Source of the DNA: Setophaga petechia
Lineage: Eukaryota > Chordata > Aves > Passeriformes > Parulidae
Direction: 5' to 3'
Assembly: GCA_024362935.1 (NCBI GenBank)
Contig: JANCRA010000019.1
Coordinates: forward strand, 12,520,501-12,584,500
DNA length: 64,000 bases
Part shown: piece after piece, positions 12,807 to 27,100 of the stretch
Layout: the number at the start of each line of letters is the position of its first letter
Numbering within the stretch: the first letter of the stretch is position 1
Translations under genes and position numbers: made by a program
Notes under the pieces: generated by a model
Told to the model about the DNA's origin: nothing
What the model saw: only the letters and a program-made list of their open reading frames with translations
Database searches by the model: none

Positions 12807-15800
12807 ACACTTGGAGAAGAAAAAAAAGTCATGTTCTTTATAAAATGAAATGCATTTTTAAGAAATTTGTCTTTTTAAGGTTTTGTAAAATTCTCAAATG
12901 AACTTAATAAACCATATCTAATCAGTTCAAGGTTTCTGGAATAATCTGAAATATCATTGGAGTACCAATTGCATCATTTACCTTCATTCTGCTATAAAAC
13001 TGCATGGGAATTTAAGTGAAAACTTCAATAAATGAAAAATTTTTTAGTTACTGGTATAGATCAAGAAAATAAAATTTATTTACTGTCATGGATTACTAGA
13101 ATTTAACAAAATTTTCAAATCAAATTTGTCAGAGTTGTAAAATTGCTGCACTATGAGAGCATCTGTATATCAAATACTCTGTGCCTTTGGAGCAAGGGAA
13201 AATTAAATACTTGATTTAAACTAAGCAGGTAATTTTTAGAAGCCTTTTATGACTAATAGAAGAATCATCAATCATCCAGAGCTCCAATCATTCCACTTAC
13301 TGGAGCTGAAAGAAATCATTAAGATGGACATTGGACATTTGTTTTTTCATGCTGGACCCCTGTGCTGAATATCACTTCAACAGCTTTGCAGGTGGTTTCT
13401 GGACAATCTCATTTGTTAGGGAGTTGTCTGCTGCATAGTTAAAAGGTGCCTGTTTATTTTGGCAGTCCAATTGGTAACTGATTTGCAGGATTTTTGGAAT
13501 TATTTCAATGTTGTTCTGCTCACTTATGTAGTCCTGAGTGAAATAAAGGATTTATACTTCAGGCAAAAAAAAAAAAGCATTAACTTGGACATTGGGGAGC
13601 TTAGGTCATGCTGCAGCCTCGAGCTCTAGTAGACATACTTTCCTTCACCATCATTATTGTTACAGGTACAGTATAGCATTCCTTATACTTGAGAATTAAA
13701 ATTCGTTTTCTTCCCTCAGAAACAATTTTCTTCTAATAGCATATGTAACTCTTCTGTCTTCAGGAATGAGTAATAACATTGGACATAACCATATAGAAAA
13801 GTTTGAAGTTAAGGGTGAATATGCTAACACCCTTCTCAAAGCCAGCAATTTGTGGTCTTGCATTTGAAGCCCCAGAGGCCTGATGAGAGCACCCCAGTAA
13901 CCACAATGTGTCATCTCCAGGTCCTCCAACAATGCTGCATCCTGATAAAACTTTAAGAGTCTAAACTCACTGACAAGTTTATTAGTGGCAGGAATAAAAA
14001 GGAGTTCCCCCCAAATATCTGAAGAGCCATAATTAAGAAATTGAATTGGAGATAAGTAGAGTACACTACATGTGTTCAACAAACAGGCTTGGTTTTGTAG
14101 TGTGATTTTCTAGGGCTGTGAATACTAGAATGGCTGACACCCAAGAGCAAACCTCAAAGTTTTGGCACAGTAGCTTCTCATCTAGATCTAACTCCAGTAC
14201 CACAGGAACTGGAAATTGTGATACAGGGACATTTAAACTGCTGTGTAGAAACCAAGATTCCAGAGAGAGCAGCTAAACTAAGTGAAGTTTATCTGACTAA
14301 GATGTGAAGCTGATCTGTGGTTCACACAAAATTTGCCAAACTCTTATCTGCTGTCAGTTTGCTGCACTCTCTCAGGCCTCAAATATGACAGAGAATCATG
14401 AGGAACATCTATCAGGTATCTATAAGAAAGATAACAGAAAATAAAAACTCAGCAATGCCTTTTGACCTTGACAGGTAGATTCACCCAAGTACTCACAAGA
14501 GACAAGATGATCATAGCTTAAGAGTGTCCATTGAAGGAAGGATCTGTGGCACTTCTATACTTGACCACTAAAAACCACTATAACACTAAAATAATTTTCC
14601 TCAAATTCTAAATTCATATCAAAATTGCCCACTATGAAGCATGTCTCATGGCCTTAAGGGTCTAGACAGGAATTCAGGTTCTTCCTAGAGATAAAATTCT
14701 GGCCTCATAGGCAGCAAAAAGATATCCAGTCAAGAATGAGCTTCAGGAGTTGAGTCAAGTTAAATACAGTCTGAAGGACTAAGACAAGGAACCAGAAAGA
14801 ATCTGTTTGAAGTCTAGAGCTTGAAACAAATTGGATGTTTTTCAGACGTTACTGGCACAGTGGCATGAGGCACTCATTCAATATTTATTCAAGAGCAGGA
14901 AACTAAGGAGACTATCAAATCTGTAAAATTTCTCATGGTCATACTCATATTTCCAGTGCCAGACTTACCTGGCTTGTGTCATATAAGTTTTGCAGCCTTC
15001 AGTCAGAGTCTGTGATTCTATGGAGAAGATTAATACACTCACAGGACGTGGGCTTGGTCATTCAGATCAAACAGAACTCAGCTTCACAGGATTCTATTTA
15101 TATCTTCGAAGACTCATCAGCCAAAGAATTCTCTTCTTTGTTCAATATTTATTTGAAATTGTATTTGTGGAACTTGTAGAAAAGTCATTGTGGACTAAAT
15201 CATCAATAATATCCAAAATAGTTTGCCTGTTCAGAACATAGAGGTTCAGTGTAAGCAGAGAAGACTCCCTGATGTTCTAATGCTTGATTGGGCTCAACAC
15301 TTGCAAAAAGAACATAAGGGTGAAGGTAACTTTGTAAAAATTTCATTCTTTTTATCAACATCACCTAAATCATCCTAGTTATTCCCTTCAGAATCCTCTC
15401 TGCAAGAGCACATCTTCCTTGGGAAGATGCATTTGGACACACTTCTGCTTCTTGACTATTTGAATTACTGAAAGTGCTGCTTTCCACACTCTGTGAGTAA
15501 GAATCCCTTTGCTCAGCCTTAGACTTGCTGACTAACCATCATTCCAGGATGAAATCATAGCAATTATCTTTTATTAGATATGTAATCTCTAAAAATACCT
15601 TAGCCAAACATTCCTTCACAGACTCTGATTGGTGAAAAGGACAACAGCCAAGCTGTTATCTAATGTGATCAGTGATTCCAAAATGGGACTGCAGTCCCTC
15701 TTTGGGGCTGAAACAATCACCCATACATGGCTGAATGGAATCCATGCATTTTCTAAGAAGGAATGCTACATGATAAACCAGCTGAACTTCTTTAAAAAAA

Positions 15801-18081
15801 AGTATTCCCACTCTAGATAAAATTTGCTTTATAATTAGATGGTTGAAGTAATCAATGCCACTCTTGTTAAATTCTGTTAAACACAAAAGCTTTAAGGACA
15901 TGCAGTGTGCTAAAGAGCTCCTCATAAACTGCTGGCACGAAGGTTGTCCTGGTGGACCAAGTAGCTGAGACTCTAATGTCATTCGATACAATCTTGGATC
16001 ATTGCCAGGAGGAAGGGGAAAGGGGCTCTCACATCCCAGAAGAAAGGTCGTCCCTTTTCCAGTTGGGAAAACATGTCTGTGGTCCAGTTGGCTTGGGCTC
16101 CGCAGTGAGCATTTTCAAATGTGAGTAATTCTCTCTGTATACTTTTGTTATTGGTCTTGTTGCTGTTACTGTTGATTATCTTGTTTCGTTCTGTTTCCAG
16201 TAAATTGTTTCTTATCTCAACCCACAATTTTCACCTTTTTGTGCCTCCAATTCTCAACTTCATTCCAGAAGTGGAAAGGGAAGGAGTGGGGCAGGAGCAA
16301 GTGAGCATCTGTGGATGGGGAAGTTTGAGAGTAGGGCACTAAACTGGGGAGCAGCATTCCTAAACCATGACAAAAGTGTACTCTAGTGTCCTCACAGGAC
16401 TGTCAGAGAACCAAAATGCAAAATACCATCTGTTCTTTAGTCACTAAACACATTAGACCCTAATAAAGTTGATATCTGTATCAAAAATGCAAAATGTAAT
16501 CTCTAAAGATTATAAGGAAGAATAAGAAAGAAATAGATTTTGTGTTACCTTGTAACATTCAGAGATGCAATAGTTATTATCACATGAAAACTGGAACAGG
16601 CTGAAGGATGAAATTGTAATTAATTGGCCAAGGAATCAATCCAATTCTCAGGTAAAGGAAAAGAACATTTTATAGGCAAATACTTGAAAGTGCATTTCAA
16701 ACCATTATTATAAAATTATCTGTACATAGAAGTAGAAATAAACCACTGGAATCAATAATAATCTTTCAATGTGTTTGTGTTTAAATAATTTTGTTTATAT
16801 GTTTTTCAAAGCAAGGAAAAAATACAATATCCAAAGTTACTATAACTATAATTTTCAAAACATGTTTGAACCAATCGCTTCTACCAGGCTTATTTAAGGC
16901 ATACAATACAAAGCTAGATACTTTAGTTCTGTACTAGCAAAGAGTCAGATCATAGTCAATTTGCAGCAGTGAAAAGGAGAGCTGAAATTCCAAATTGCTT
17001 CAAAATCTATATTTTCCTCCCTCTCATTTATTAAATGCTAATTATGTCTTCTTTTTTAGAGAAATTTTTTGAATTAATTGTGCATGAAAAGAAACAGTTG
17101 TTTGGTTTTAATGTTTTTCTTCCATGCATTCTGAAATGCCTTAATCATGTTTTTGAAATCATAATCCCTATCTGTTGATTAGGAATGATTTAGCACCATA
17201 ATGAAATAGTTAGGGCTCCATAAGGACCACATATGGGAATTTACATCAAAAGGCAAAATATGGAATTCATAATGTATATAAAAATATATGTATTAGATCA
17301 AATAGACTCTTTTCCATGAAGCTTTTACTCTACCACTTACAGTGAATAGATAATATTGAAAGACTCATTAAGTGTTTGATCCTTGAGCATCAGAAAGAAT
17401 ATTTTAAGCAGAGGGTAAAGGCATTAGACATTCCTACAACACAGCAGTATGAAATCATTCCTCATAAAAAATGCATAGTGGTCATCAAACTTGGGAATGC
17501 ACTAGAATAAGGGTCTATTTGTACTATTATCTGTTGTGGGTTTTCTGACATGATTGGTACTGCTTCAATTTCAGCAAAGGGAGATGACATGTATTGTTGT
17601 TATGTTCAGTCCATCGGTGATGCACTCTGCCTCATTGGCCTCTACTTCTAATGGCTTAAACCCAGCATAGCTCTGTGGCTTCTTTTGATCAGAGTGGATA
17701 TAACCAACACCTCAGAAACAGATGGCAGAACCTTGTTAGCCAGCCTCAGAGACTACTGGAGAAATTATACCTGCTACTGGGGATCCTTGCTGTTAAGCAT
17801 AACCTTGAGAGTCTGTTTTCCTTTTATGCAGCAGTTCTACCATCCATCAATGGTTTCTGCAAATATATCATTTTAGCTTAAAATCTTTACAGAATTCATG
17901 AATCTGATGTACTAGGTGTCCAATTCCACTGGGTGTAGAGAATCCAAGATTCCAAGAAGGACAAGTCAAACTACATTCCATCACGGAGCTGTGAGTTCCT
18001 AAGAATTCCTTGCTCAACTCACAGCTGAACACTAAAGGATGCTCAGCAGGTTGTGAACAGATGATTCTTTCAGCATTAGCC

Positions 18082-18093
18082 TTTTTTTTTTTT
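18082..18093. repeat. Poly-T tract
   Basis: Twelve consecutive T residues followed by CCCC, just upstream of the hairpin at 18121. Simple homopolymer. Confidence 0.85.
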
Positions 18094-18120
18094 CCCCAAG
18101 AAGTAAAATAAGAGGAGGTA

Positions 18121-18152
18121 AGTTCATGGAGACTTTGGGGTCTCCATGAACT
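18121..18152. repeat. 13-bp perfect inverted repeat with 6-nt loop
   Basis: AGTTCATGGAGAC (18121-18133) and its exact reverse complement GTCTCCATGAACT (18140-18152) are separated by TTTGGG. As RNA or single-stranded DNA this would form a strong 13-bp stem. The stem is too short for a typical microRNA precursor and no longer stem extends around it. It has no assigned role. Confidence 0.75.
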
Positions 18153-20635
18153 CCCTTCTGACATTCCTCTATGTATGGTCCTGTTTCTTAGCACTACTCT
18201 CTTACATCTTCAAGAATATTTCATGTTCCTCTATGACCTCCAGAGCTTTTTAGCTCCAGTATCTTCTGTAACGCTCACCTTTTTCAGTTAGACTTGCTTC
18301 CCTCTGTTATTACTATGTTATATTCCTCTTTTTTTTTTGGTCTCTTTTGTTTGCTGAGTCCAGTCTCAGCTGAATAATAAAGTTTTTGGAGCAGGAACTT
18401 ATCTATCAGTGTATCATTTTTATGTATCTACAAATCTTTTGGATTTTTTTCGCTGTAATAGATTTGTGGGGATATAAATTTTCTAAACTGCCTGCACTCT
18501 TAAGGGTAGCATTTAATTATGAATTAAAATTTTAAACGAATGGATTTTGTGCCATAGCAGTCCAGATTTTATTTTCATAGTTAGCTGCTCATTCATGTGG
18601 TGATGTTGATAGGAATGTGTTTTGGGTTTGGTTTTTTCTTTGTCATTTTATGAGCATTATTAATTCACAACTCTTGATAAAAATCAAGTTATTTTATTTT
18701 ATATAATTTATCATTACATGTCTGAAAACATAATACCCTAGATAATGAAAGATAGAAGAATACTTACACAGAAGCAGCATTCATTATACTCCTCATTGTG
18801 AATATATTCCAAGTCCTTTCAAATATGGAAACATTTTTGAATTAGTCAAAATTGAGTCAAACCCATCCATTTTGAATGGATCATTGCTTTTGTCACATAT
18901 TTTAAGTTCATAACCTTGGTAACAAATAGCATTATTCTGAATAAACTGCAGTCTTGGCTTTTAAAACCTCTAAACATAAGAATTTCTTTCTGGAAAAAAA
19001 TGCTTATCTTTTGTATAAACTGTCAGTGAAATCTTGTCCCCCTTTTAGTTACAGTAGCCTGTATACACCAAGATATTCTCTTTTATTACTGATTTGTTCC
19101 CCCAACTGAAATGGAAACACTTAAAGTTTGGAAGGGCTAATTCCTGTGCCCTATCCCTCTGGGGACACTCCATTAGAGTGAGCTAGAAAAAGCACAAAGC
19201 TCATTCTTCAATTCAGCAGCTAATCTATATTAGGAAATTAAATGCTTGCAGGGTCCCTTTTCCCAGCCTGGATCATTGGCGTATTCTGGCCATAATCAGG
19301 CTGTGTAATGCCACTCTGGTAAGGTGTGGACCATTGCCAGCTGACAATACTTCTAGGACTCTGCATATTCCCAAACTCTATTTGGGAAATATTTTGTTGG
19401 TAAAAGAAGATGCAGGTAAAAAGATTAGTAGCAACCGCTCTAAAAACATAATCATTTAGCCTATCAGTGCCCTGAGAAGGTTTAATTTTCTTATTTAGAC
19501 ACAGCCATTATGGCTGAAGTTTATGGGTACATTGGAACCAACTGCATAAACTCAAGGGAATTTACCAGGGCTGGGATGACAACTCCTAACTGTGATTAAA
19601 TCTTTACCACAAATTGTGAGTCTTTTACATGCTAGAATGAAAAACAATGTTTAGTTCAAGCCTAATTAATTAGCAGGGAACTTATTATAATGACTTTATC
19701 TTTATCTGAATAAAGCAAACTCTCAGAATTTAAATAGGTTACTGTTCTTCTGTGACACGTCCATCCTCTGTTGTTCTCAAAGGCATCCCAGGTCATATTT
19801 AGGATAGTCTGTTCATTCAGTAAGACTCCCTTTATTCTCCCTGTGGAATCATACTGCTTTCCTTGGAGTCTCTCTGCATCTCTCATTCATCTGCCTTTCA
19901 TCTGTATGCCTCATCAGATAAAGTTTTCAAAATCCCAACTGTGGTTTTTCTCTCCTTATTGCACTTTTTGAATGGTTCACCTGCAGCCATTTCAGAGTTT
20001 TGCTACAATGTCATTCAAGGAACAGCACTTTCTTTATGTGAATTTTATCACAAATGTTTATTCAAAACCAGAAAGTGGTACTAGAGTGAAAGACATCTCT
20101 GTCCACAGCATTTGTTAATTGACACAGTTCAGCTTTATACTGGCAGGCAGGGAGGTCCAGAGGAGTGGGTTAACAGAATGCAGTGAGACTGAGGAGCTAA
20201 AGATACCACTGTATAAGATTTGAGTATTCATTTAGTTGCTAGTGTTAGTCTGATCATGTATATTCTGTGGTCATTTGTGGTTAAAACAAATTATTCCTGG
20301 TCTTCCAGCTTAATTTTATGCAATAGTATCCAAAATGCACACTCAAAGATGATTCAGTGGTGACATATGGGGGCATCTGTTGCAAAGTACACCCTGGTTC
20401 AAGCTCTAATCCAACCCTAACTTTTTTATATGTGTCAGGTCTGAGGTTATAAGAAGAAATTTTATATGAAGGTTTAACAAATATTTTCAAAAAACAAATG
20501 TAGGTAATACTAAAATCAACCAAAAGGCTGTAATACTTACCCAAATAGCTCAAGTGAACAACTACTGTCATATTGAAACACCTTTACCTAGTAGCAGGTA
20601 GGATATTGGAATCAAAACAGTGAAAAAGAAAGAGT

Positions 20636-20654
20636 AAAAAAAAAAAAAAAAAAA
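20636..20654. repeat. Poly-A tract (19 A)
   Basis: Nineteen consecutive A residues. The sequence upstream was considered as a possible retroposed gene copy, but no recognisable coding sequence or target-site duplication was found. It is treated as a simple homopolymer. Confidence 0.85.
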
Positions 20655-23600
20655 CCCCAAACATTAGGCATTGATTAGGAAAAATGCAAAACAGAAGGAA
20701 ATAGAAGTGAACCTCAGGAGATGATACTTAAAGTTACACATCTAGTCTATGCTAAAGTGCAGATCTAAAACAATAAAGTTTCAACTAATTTTTAATGAAT
20801 TCTTTCTTAAGGTAATTGAATTTAGGTTCATACTAAGACTTTACTGTCTATATATAGCACAGCACACTATAAATAGCACACACATAAAACAAAATAAAGA
20901 AGTCATTAGCAGCTGTATCTCCCTTGATCCACTCAACTAGGAAACATCTGTGGTGTAGTCAGTGTTCTTTTCCATAATTGCTTAATATGGGACAGGATGA
21001 TATGAAAGCAAAATATGTGTTTGGGATTGTAGCTCACTAATTTATCATGCATATGTTTTAAATGTTTTTAAAAGGTGCATTTTCATCACAGAAAGAAATC
21101 ATACATCATGGAAGCCACTAAGTTATAAGATGTCAACTGCTTCCAGCTTCAAAAGCTGGACTCTTTTCTTGATCAGTGGGTGGTAGAAGTTAATATTTTT
21201 TTAAGTGAAAGTAAAGTTAAGGGATGGGATGCACAGGCAAAATTTATTTATTAAAATAAATAAAAGTTGCTTTTTCTTTCTTAGGAATATTTTGCATTCA
21301 GGTCTTGTAACACATGATTTTTAAATCTCCTAAATTGGCAAAGGTCTCTGAGAAAGTGGCAACACTGTAAATTAGCAGCGCTCAAAATTAAATTGGAATT
21401 CCATTATTTTTTTTCTGTTGAAACATGAATAGTATTAATTTCTAAATGCACTTTTCTACCATGGATTTGTTATACCTAGTAAAATAAGTCTATGCGCTGC
21501 TAGTTAGTAATATTCAGTGTCAGAAAATAATTAAAATTTAGTGCATTTTTCTCCCAATTATAAAAAAAGCAAAGAGATGAAAGGAAAAAGAAGGGAAGGC
21601 TTATTTGTGAAGAAAAAAAATGTAGGGAATGAATTTACCTGTGAGTGTCTGGGCTTGGTAGAAAAATATCGTATTACAAGTCTTTAAACACTGATTTTGC
21701 TCCTTCCATAACAACAATAGTTGTCACCCTTAGCAAAAAAGTGTTGTTTCATTTATGCTTCCATCTTCTTTAAAAATCTTAACAGAAATTAATTGTGCAC
21801 TTTTGAGCTAAGATACCTGTAAAGCATGGCATGTCAACTTTAAGACGTAACAATCTTATAGGATTTGAATTAATAATTTTGGTTGCCTGATAATTTCTTT
21901 GGTTTTGTACCTTTTTTTCAGTAGATAAAATACGTAGGTTAAGCAGAGTGGTAACCTTTTAGAAGGGAGGGACTGTGAGAATGAACTTTTATTGCTCTTA
22001 TCTTCCTCTTGTTTTCTTATGGGCTGGTCTCAAATATTACTTCCCATCAGTTTTTGGTCTGTGGACAAAATAATCTTGATTTAAAAAAAAAGGAGTGGTG
22101 CTTGACCTCTCATTTATTTGTATTCACATGATTCTGTCACTGAACTGTTGAAAAGCCCCCAGAAAAAGTGCAGGATGGTGGTGAGGGAGGAGGCACTGGG
22201 AAGACTGGAGTCAGGGAAGAGGTAAGGAGTCAGTCAACAGAGCCTGTAAATTTTGAGATGGCTGTCTGGCTGGTTTTGTTTTGGGAGTATAGACTTTCTC
22301 ACTCTTAAGTGACCAAATTATTTTTCTTTTTGTCCGCACTGGACTGTGGAATGATGAGGGCCCCTAGAAGAATAAATTGGAATTTGATGGCTGTGGTAAC
22401 AGAGGGGCTGAAAAGTCAATGTGGTTGTTAAAACAAGCCTTTCCTCCCATGTGTTGCCATACATACCAGCATCAAGTGTTCCTGACAGGAGTGAGAAAAT
22501 AAGTGAGATAAAATCCCAATTGGATCAGCTTAATTCAGTGATGAAGGTGATGTTGTAAACACCAAGAGAAAGGAGTGAGACCAAATAGCAAAGTTGCAAT
22601 AAGCTAAACTCCAAGTGTAATACATGGATAACAACATTAAAAAATCTTGTGGTTTTTTTGCTTTCCTCTTTGCTCACGAGGAGGTTTTGTTTTTTTTCTA
22701 ACATGTTTTCCCTTCCCAGTCCCCTCAGACTAACAATGTATTCAGCAGGTGTCAGAATTAATTCTTAGAGAGTGACAGCTTCTTGTAAATACAATTAAAA
22801 GTCACTACAAGAAGAATAAAGTATTGTGAAGTAATCTAATAGAGAGTCAGTGGAATTTTGATATGAGTAAATAACAAAAAATAATTATTATTGAAGATTT
22901 AAATTCAAAATGTCTTAAATAATCCCTCAAGAAGTATGCCAACCTAAAAAAATAGAGGGTGGCAAAAATTAAAAATATTGTTGGGCAGATCTTTCAGCAA
23001 TATCTTAGGGCTAGCTCCATCTTCTGCCTAAATCCAGTTTTCATTATTAAGAACTAAAAGAGACATGAAGAGTTTTCTAATGAAGGTTTTATTCTGTCTC
23101 TACAGAACACAATACCTCTCTCATAGTCAATGTCCTAAAACTTTTCGCAGGCTAAGCGCTTATCTGAGGCAAATTTGGACAGTACAAATATTTTATGAAG
23201 GTATTCTGTCAATAGAAAGGCACATTAGTATGTAATAAGGGCAGTTTTTAGGCTTCCTGTATTTAGGTCTGAGTCTCAGAGCATACATAAAGAAAAGCCC
23301 TAAGAACTTGTGGGCTTTGTTTTACCTTGTGCCTAGGACAGAGATTTTAAAAAGTCTTCTAAAAAGATAAAATAAGAAAATACTTCTCTCTATTAAACAT
23401 GTTTATTGCCTATTATTTATATTTTTTTATTAGTCCAAGACTTCAGACTTTTCCTTGATCTGCAGCAGGAATCAAGATGTTATCCTCTTGCTTTATAAGG
23501 GAAAGAGAACAAATGGAAGAAGCTGTAGCTAATGACCTGCTTTTATAGATTCAGCAACTTGCCATACTTTGAGCATGTTGCATGGGGCAAGGTCATTCCT

Positions 23601-23850
23601 TAATAATATTAAAAATCCCATGGAGTCCAGCAGCACTTTGGAAAACTACATTCTTTCCCACTGAGGGGTCCTTTGGGGCTGTCAGTGGTTTTGTTTTCTC
23701 CTGCTGTTTCCCTGCGGCGTAAAACAGCTTTGGAATTTTTTTTCTTTTCTAGATTGTAAGTCTTCAGCTATCAGACACTAGGAAGCAGTATTTGGCACCA
23801 AAATCCTTCAAACTTTTTTCTATTAGGTTTTTACTTGTGGTTATAAAAAT

Positions 23851-24180
23851 CTTAACTTTTTTATTCCAGTGGGCGAAGTGTGGGTCACTAGCAATGTTTC
23901 TAAGAGCTTTTGATCAATAAGAACAGTGATGCTGAATATGGAACAGAAGCATGATAGCAGTGGGAATGTGGAAAAGGAAATTACAACTGAGGTGGAAACC
24001 AAAAGTCAAGCAACCTAATGTACTCCTGTTGGGGGAACTAGATAATCTCCCAGCAGCACTGCAAGAATTCACACATGAAGATGCAGATCTGGCAGCAGAG
24101 CTTTTAAATAAATCTTTTAAATCAGGAAAGATAAAACTGAAAAACAGTCATCATAGGATATGTTATTATAAAACAGAAAA
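23851..24180 (+). other. Exon-like segment with short open frames, unrecognised
   Basis: A splice-acceptor-like string is visible: branch-point-like CTTAAC (23851-23856), a T-rich tract and CAG ending at 23869. Two overlapping plus-strand open frames follow in different phases. One runs 23929-24018 (29 codons, acidic and Lys/Glu-rich). The other runs 23951-24187 (78 codons) and contains an acidic, leucine-rich patch at about residues 28-50. Neither protein is recognised. The segment could be chance, an exon of a non-coding transcript, or a frameshifted remnant of a coding sequence. The frame of the second ORF is closed by a stop at 23933, so it does not read back to the acceptor. Confidence 0.15.
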
Positions 24181-27100
24181 TAAATAATGGCATGCATAGT
24201 ATGTTACTTATGTGCAAGACTTTAGAACACTCCAAAAATGTAGAGGTAAATGAAACTGAAATGAAACATAGACATACCCAACTTGCATTTTACCAAAGCA
24301 ATATGTCTTTTGTAGATGACTGGTTCTCAAAGACAGGGAGATAAAAATCAGTCTAATTTCTTTAATTTCTTAGAAATCCAGTAAATAATTTATGTGACTT
24401 CAAGCAAAGAATGTATTTTGTTATGATAGAGACAATTAAATTAAGAATTGCCAGACTTTTCTGAATCAAAATATCTTTATTCAAAAATTGAGTGGTTCCA
24501 CTAGTGACCTTGACACAAAAAAATTAGGAGCATGCAATGATTTTTATTAACAAAGATATAAAGTGTTATTAATAAAGAGAAAGGCAGTAATATCTTAAGA
24601 AGGGCTGAACAATTCTGAATACACAAAAATTCCACACATGTAATGCATGCAATAGTACAATAGTGACGAACTGAGTATTATTGAATTAAATGGACTTTCT
24701 GCTGTAAAATGAAATGACTGAAACAAATGAGAAGCTGATTAATCTTGGAGAACTAATTGATCATGAGATGAAAATGTGCCTGTATCATGAAGTATTCTGA
24801 AGCTAGAAATTTTAATGAAATACTTGTAATCTTATATGGGAGCTTGTGAGATATTTCTAGGAGGTTCTTAATATTTATGCCATTATCACAGGCCTTTTAA
24901 ATAAGGGGAATTTCAGAAGAGCTTCCCCGTCTGACATATCTGTGCAGTACTCTGCTTTTCTCTCTATAGATTAATTCAATCTGGATGGGGGAAGCAGAAT
25001 ACTATTAGCAAAGCAAAAATATTGAAGAGTCAAGCAAAAGAGCTGGCTTGTTTTCAGTGCAGGGAAATGACTGATGAGAAAGCATATTTTTCTCTATCGG
25101 TAAGGAGAGAAAAGCTAAATGAACTGAAGGATGTAGCTGGTATTAAGTTGAAGGGAGAGTAAAATGGCTGGTAATTTATGTAGGATGGAAAGCCCTTAAT
25201 CATGAGAAGATTTCTAGCTCAGTCTTCTTATATTATCAATGGGTGTTAAAAGCACCCCTGTGGTTTCAAGATAGAACTTGGTAAATGTATTAAAGAAAAT
25301 AATACGTGATTATGTATGTATTATGGCATTTACTGCCTGGAAAGTGGAATCCACTATTCACCCATCAGTCCTATATTTATTCAAAAACTGGCTAAATCAT
25401 AATCTCTTTAACTTAACCAAAAAAAAAGTAATAACTTTCACTTTTTTTTTTGCCCTCCAGATCTATTTTGTTTCCAGCCAAGCCTTCCAAAGGTTGAGGG
25501 CTACAATCCCACTTATTTTTTGATAAAATTCTCATTTCCAAAATCCTAATAGTACTCCACAGTCTAGAAATTGGAATTCTGGCTTATTATAACACCCCAA
25601 ACCCAACCAATTCTATATGGTCAGAAGAGCCAAGAGGGTTCAGCCAAGAGACTGACACCTTATGATGACAAGGAGCAGACAACTTACAGAGGTTTTTTAT
25701 ACCTCTCCACAAATCTCTGATGTGCACACATTTCAGACACCGGTGTTTGGACACAGGAAACACTCCTGTTTCCTCTTACCCATGTCAAGAAGGATAGTGT
25801 ATCAACAAGTACATATTTGGGGAAGGATACCCAGAGATTTGGAAAGGCATAATATCACAGTTAAAGGAATAATATCCCACTTGTGTGTGAAATATAAGGA
25901 AAGTTGGTATGTATGCTTCCACCAGTTAAAAAAAAAAGAAAATAATATTATATGAAGCTAGAATGGGACAGATTCTACACACAAATGAGGGTAGCTTGTT
26001 TGTCAGTAGCTTGCAATCAAGATATGTTACTCCTTCCCTCAGAATGCTGCCAGACCTGGCTCAGAAAATCTCTGAGCTGTCTGCTGCTGGAGGTAAGCCA
26101 GGATCCTGGAGAAGCATTGTTAAAGCTTGACCTGATCTTACACTTTTCCAGCCTTTGCTTCTGCCAGAATCATCTGTGCAGGATGGAGTTTTGTTTTGAC
26201 CTGACACAGTCTCTTTTCAAAATAATTTTGATAAATTGAGGGATTGGTCAAGAGAATATTGCTGGGCATTTCAACTGGGTCTGGAGCAATAACCAACTAA
26301 GAATTCATCCTTTCTCCAATATGCTACAGTTTTTTAAAAAAATCCTCTACAAACCTGCTCACTGGTCTCAGCTGCTTCCTCCCCCATCAGACACAGCTCT
26401 ATCTCTTGCTTTTCCTGTCTCTCAAGTCCCAGAAAACCAAGTTAGGAGGGAGCTGCACTGCAGCTAATTGGAAGGAAATGAAGAAGGTTCAATTCATCCT
26501 CCTATTTCATTGCAAATAGAATTGTTTCCAGTCAGCATCTCACATGCAGTGCTGGTGAATACGTGTGACAGAGCAGGCTGAGCCTTTGACTGGTGATTAT
26601 TCACAAGAAACAGCAGACTTGGCTTGCATTTCAGAGGGCAGGCTCTGCTTCCAGTGCTTTGTAGGAAGAGAAAAAAATTATCTGTGTACTTGAAAGCTGA
26701 ACATACTTCATGTGGAAATTGTGAGGAGATAATCAGTGTGAAATCCCATGCCATGGTTTTCAGAATAAAGCCACAAAATAAATTAGCAAGGAGAAAGTTG
26801 GCTGTACGTTTGCCTTAACCTATTTAATGGCAATACTCTAACTGTTTTCTCAGTATTTTCAAACTGTAGGATTTATGATGCACTCAGGTTTTTTTGTTTC
26901 ATTTCAGGGTTTTTTGACATTTCATAAGCAGGAAGAGTTTTGATCTTCTTTATCTCCTTTTTCTTTTAAACTTTTCTGTATATCAAGCAATATAAAATTG
27001 TGACTCAGCGTGTTTATTTATGGCATGTCTCCCGATAGGTCCAATAAATGTAGTACCAATATTTTTTGACAGTTTTGACTTTGAAGATGACTATTACCCC

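Noticed and set aside
13696..16227. Endogenous retrovirus remnant suggested by several minus-strand frames of 82-128 codons
   Set aside because: No reverse-transcriptase, protease or integrase signature, no primer-binding site and no paired long terminal repeats were found. The frames do not form an ordered set.
20400..20654. Processed pseudogene ending in the 19-A tract
   Set aside because: No recognisable coding remnant lies upstream, no AATAAA sits at a suitable distance and no flanking target-site duplication is seen.
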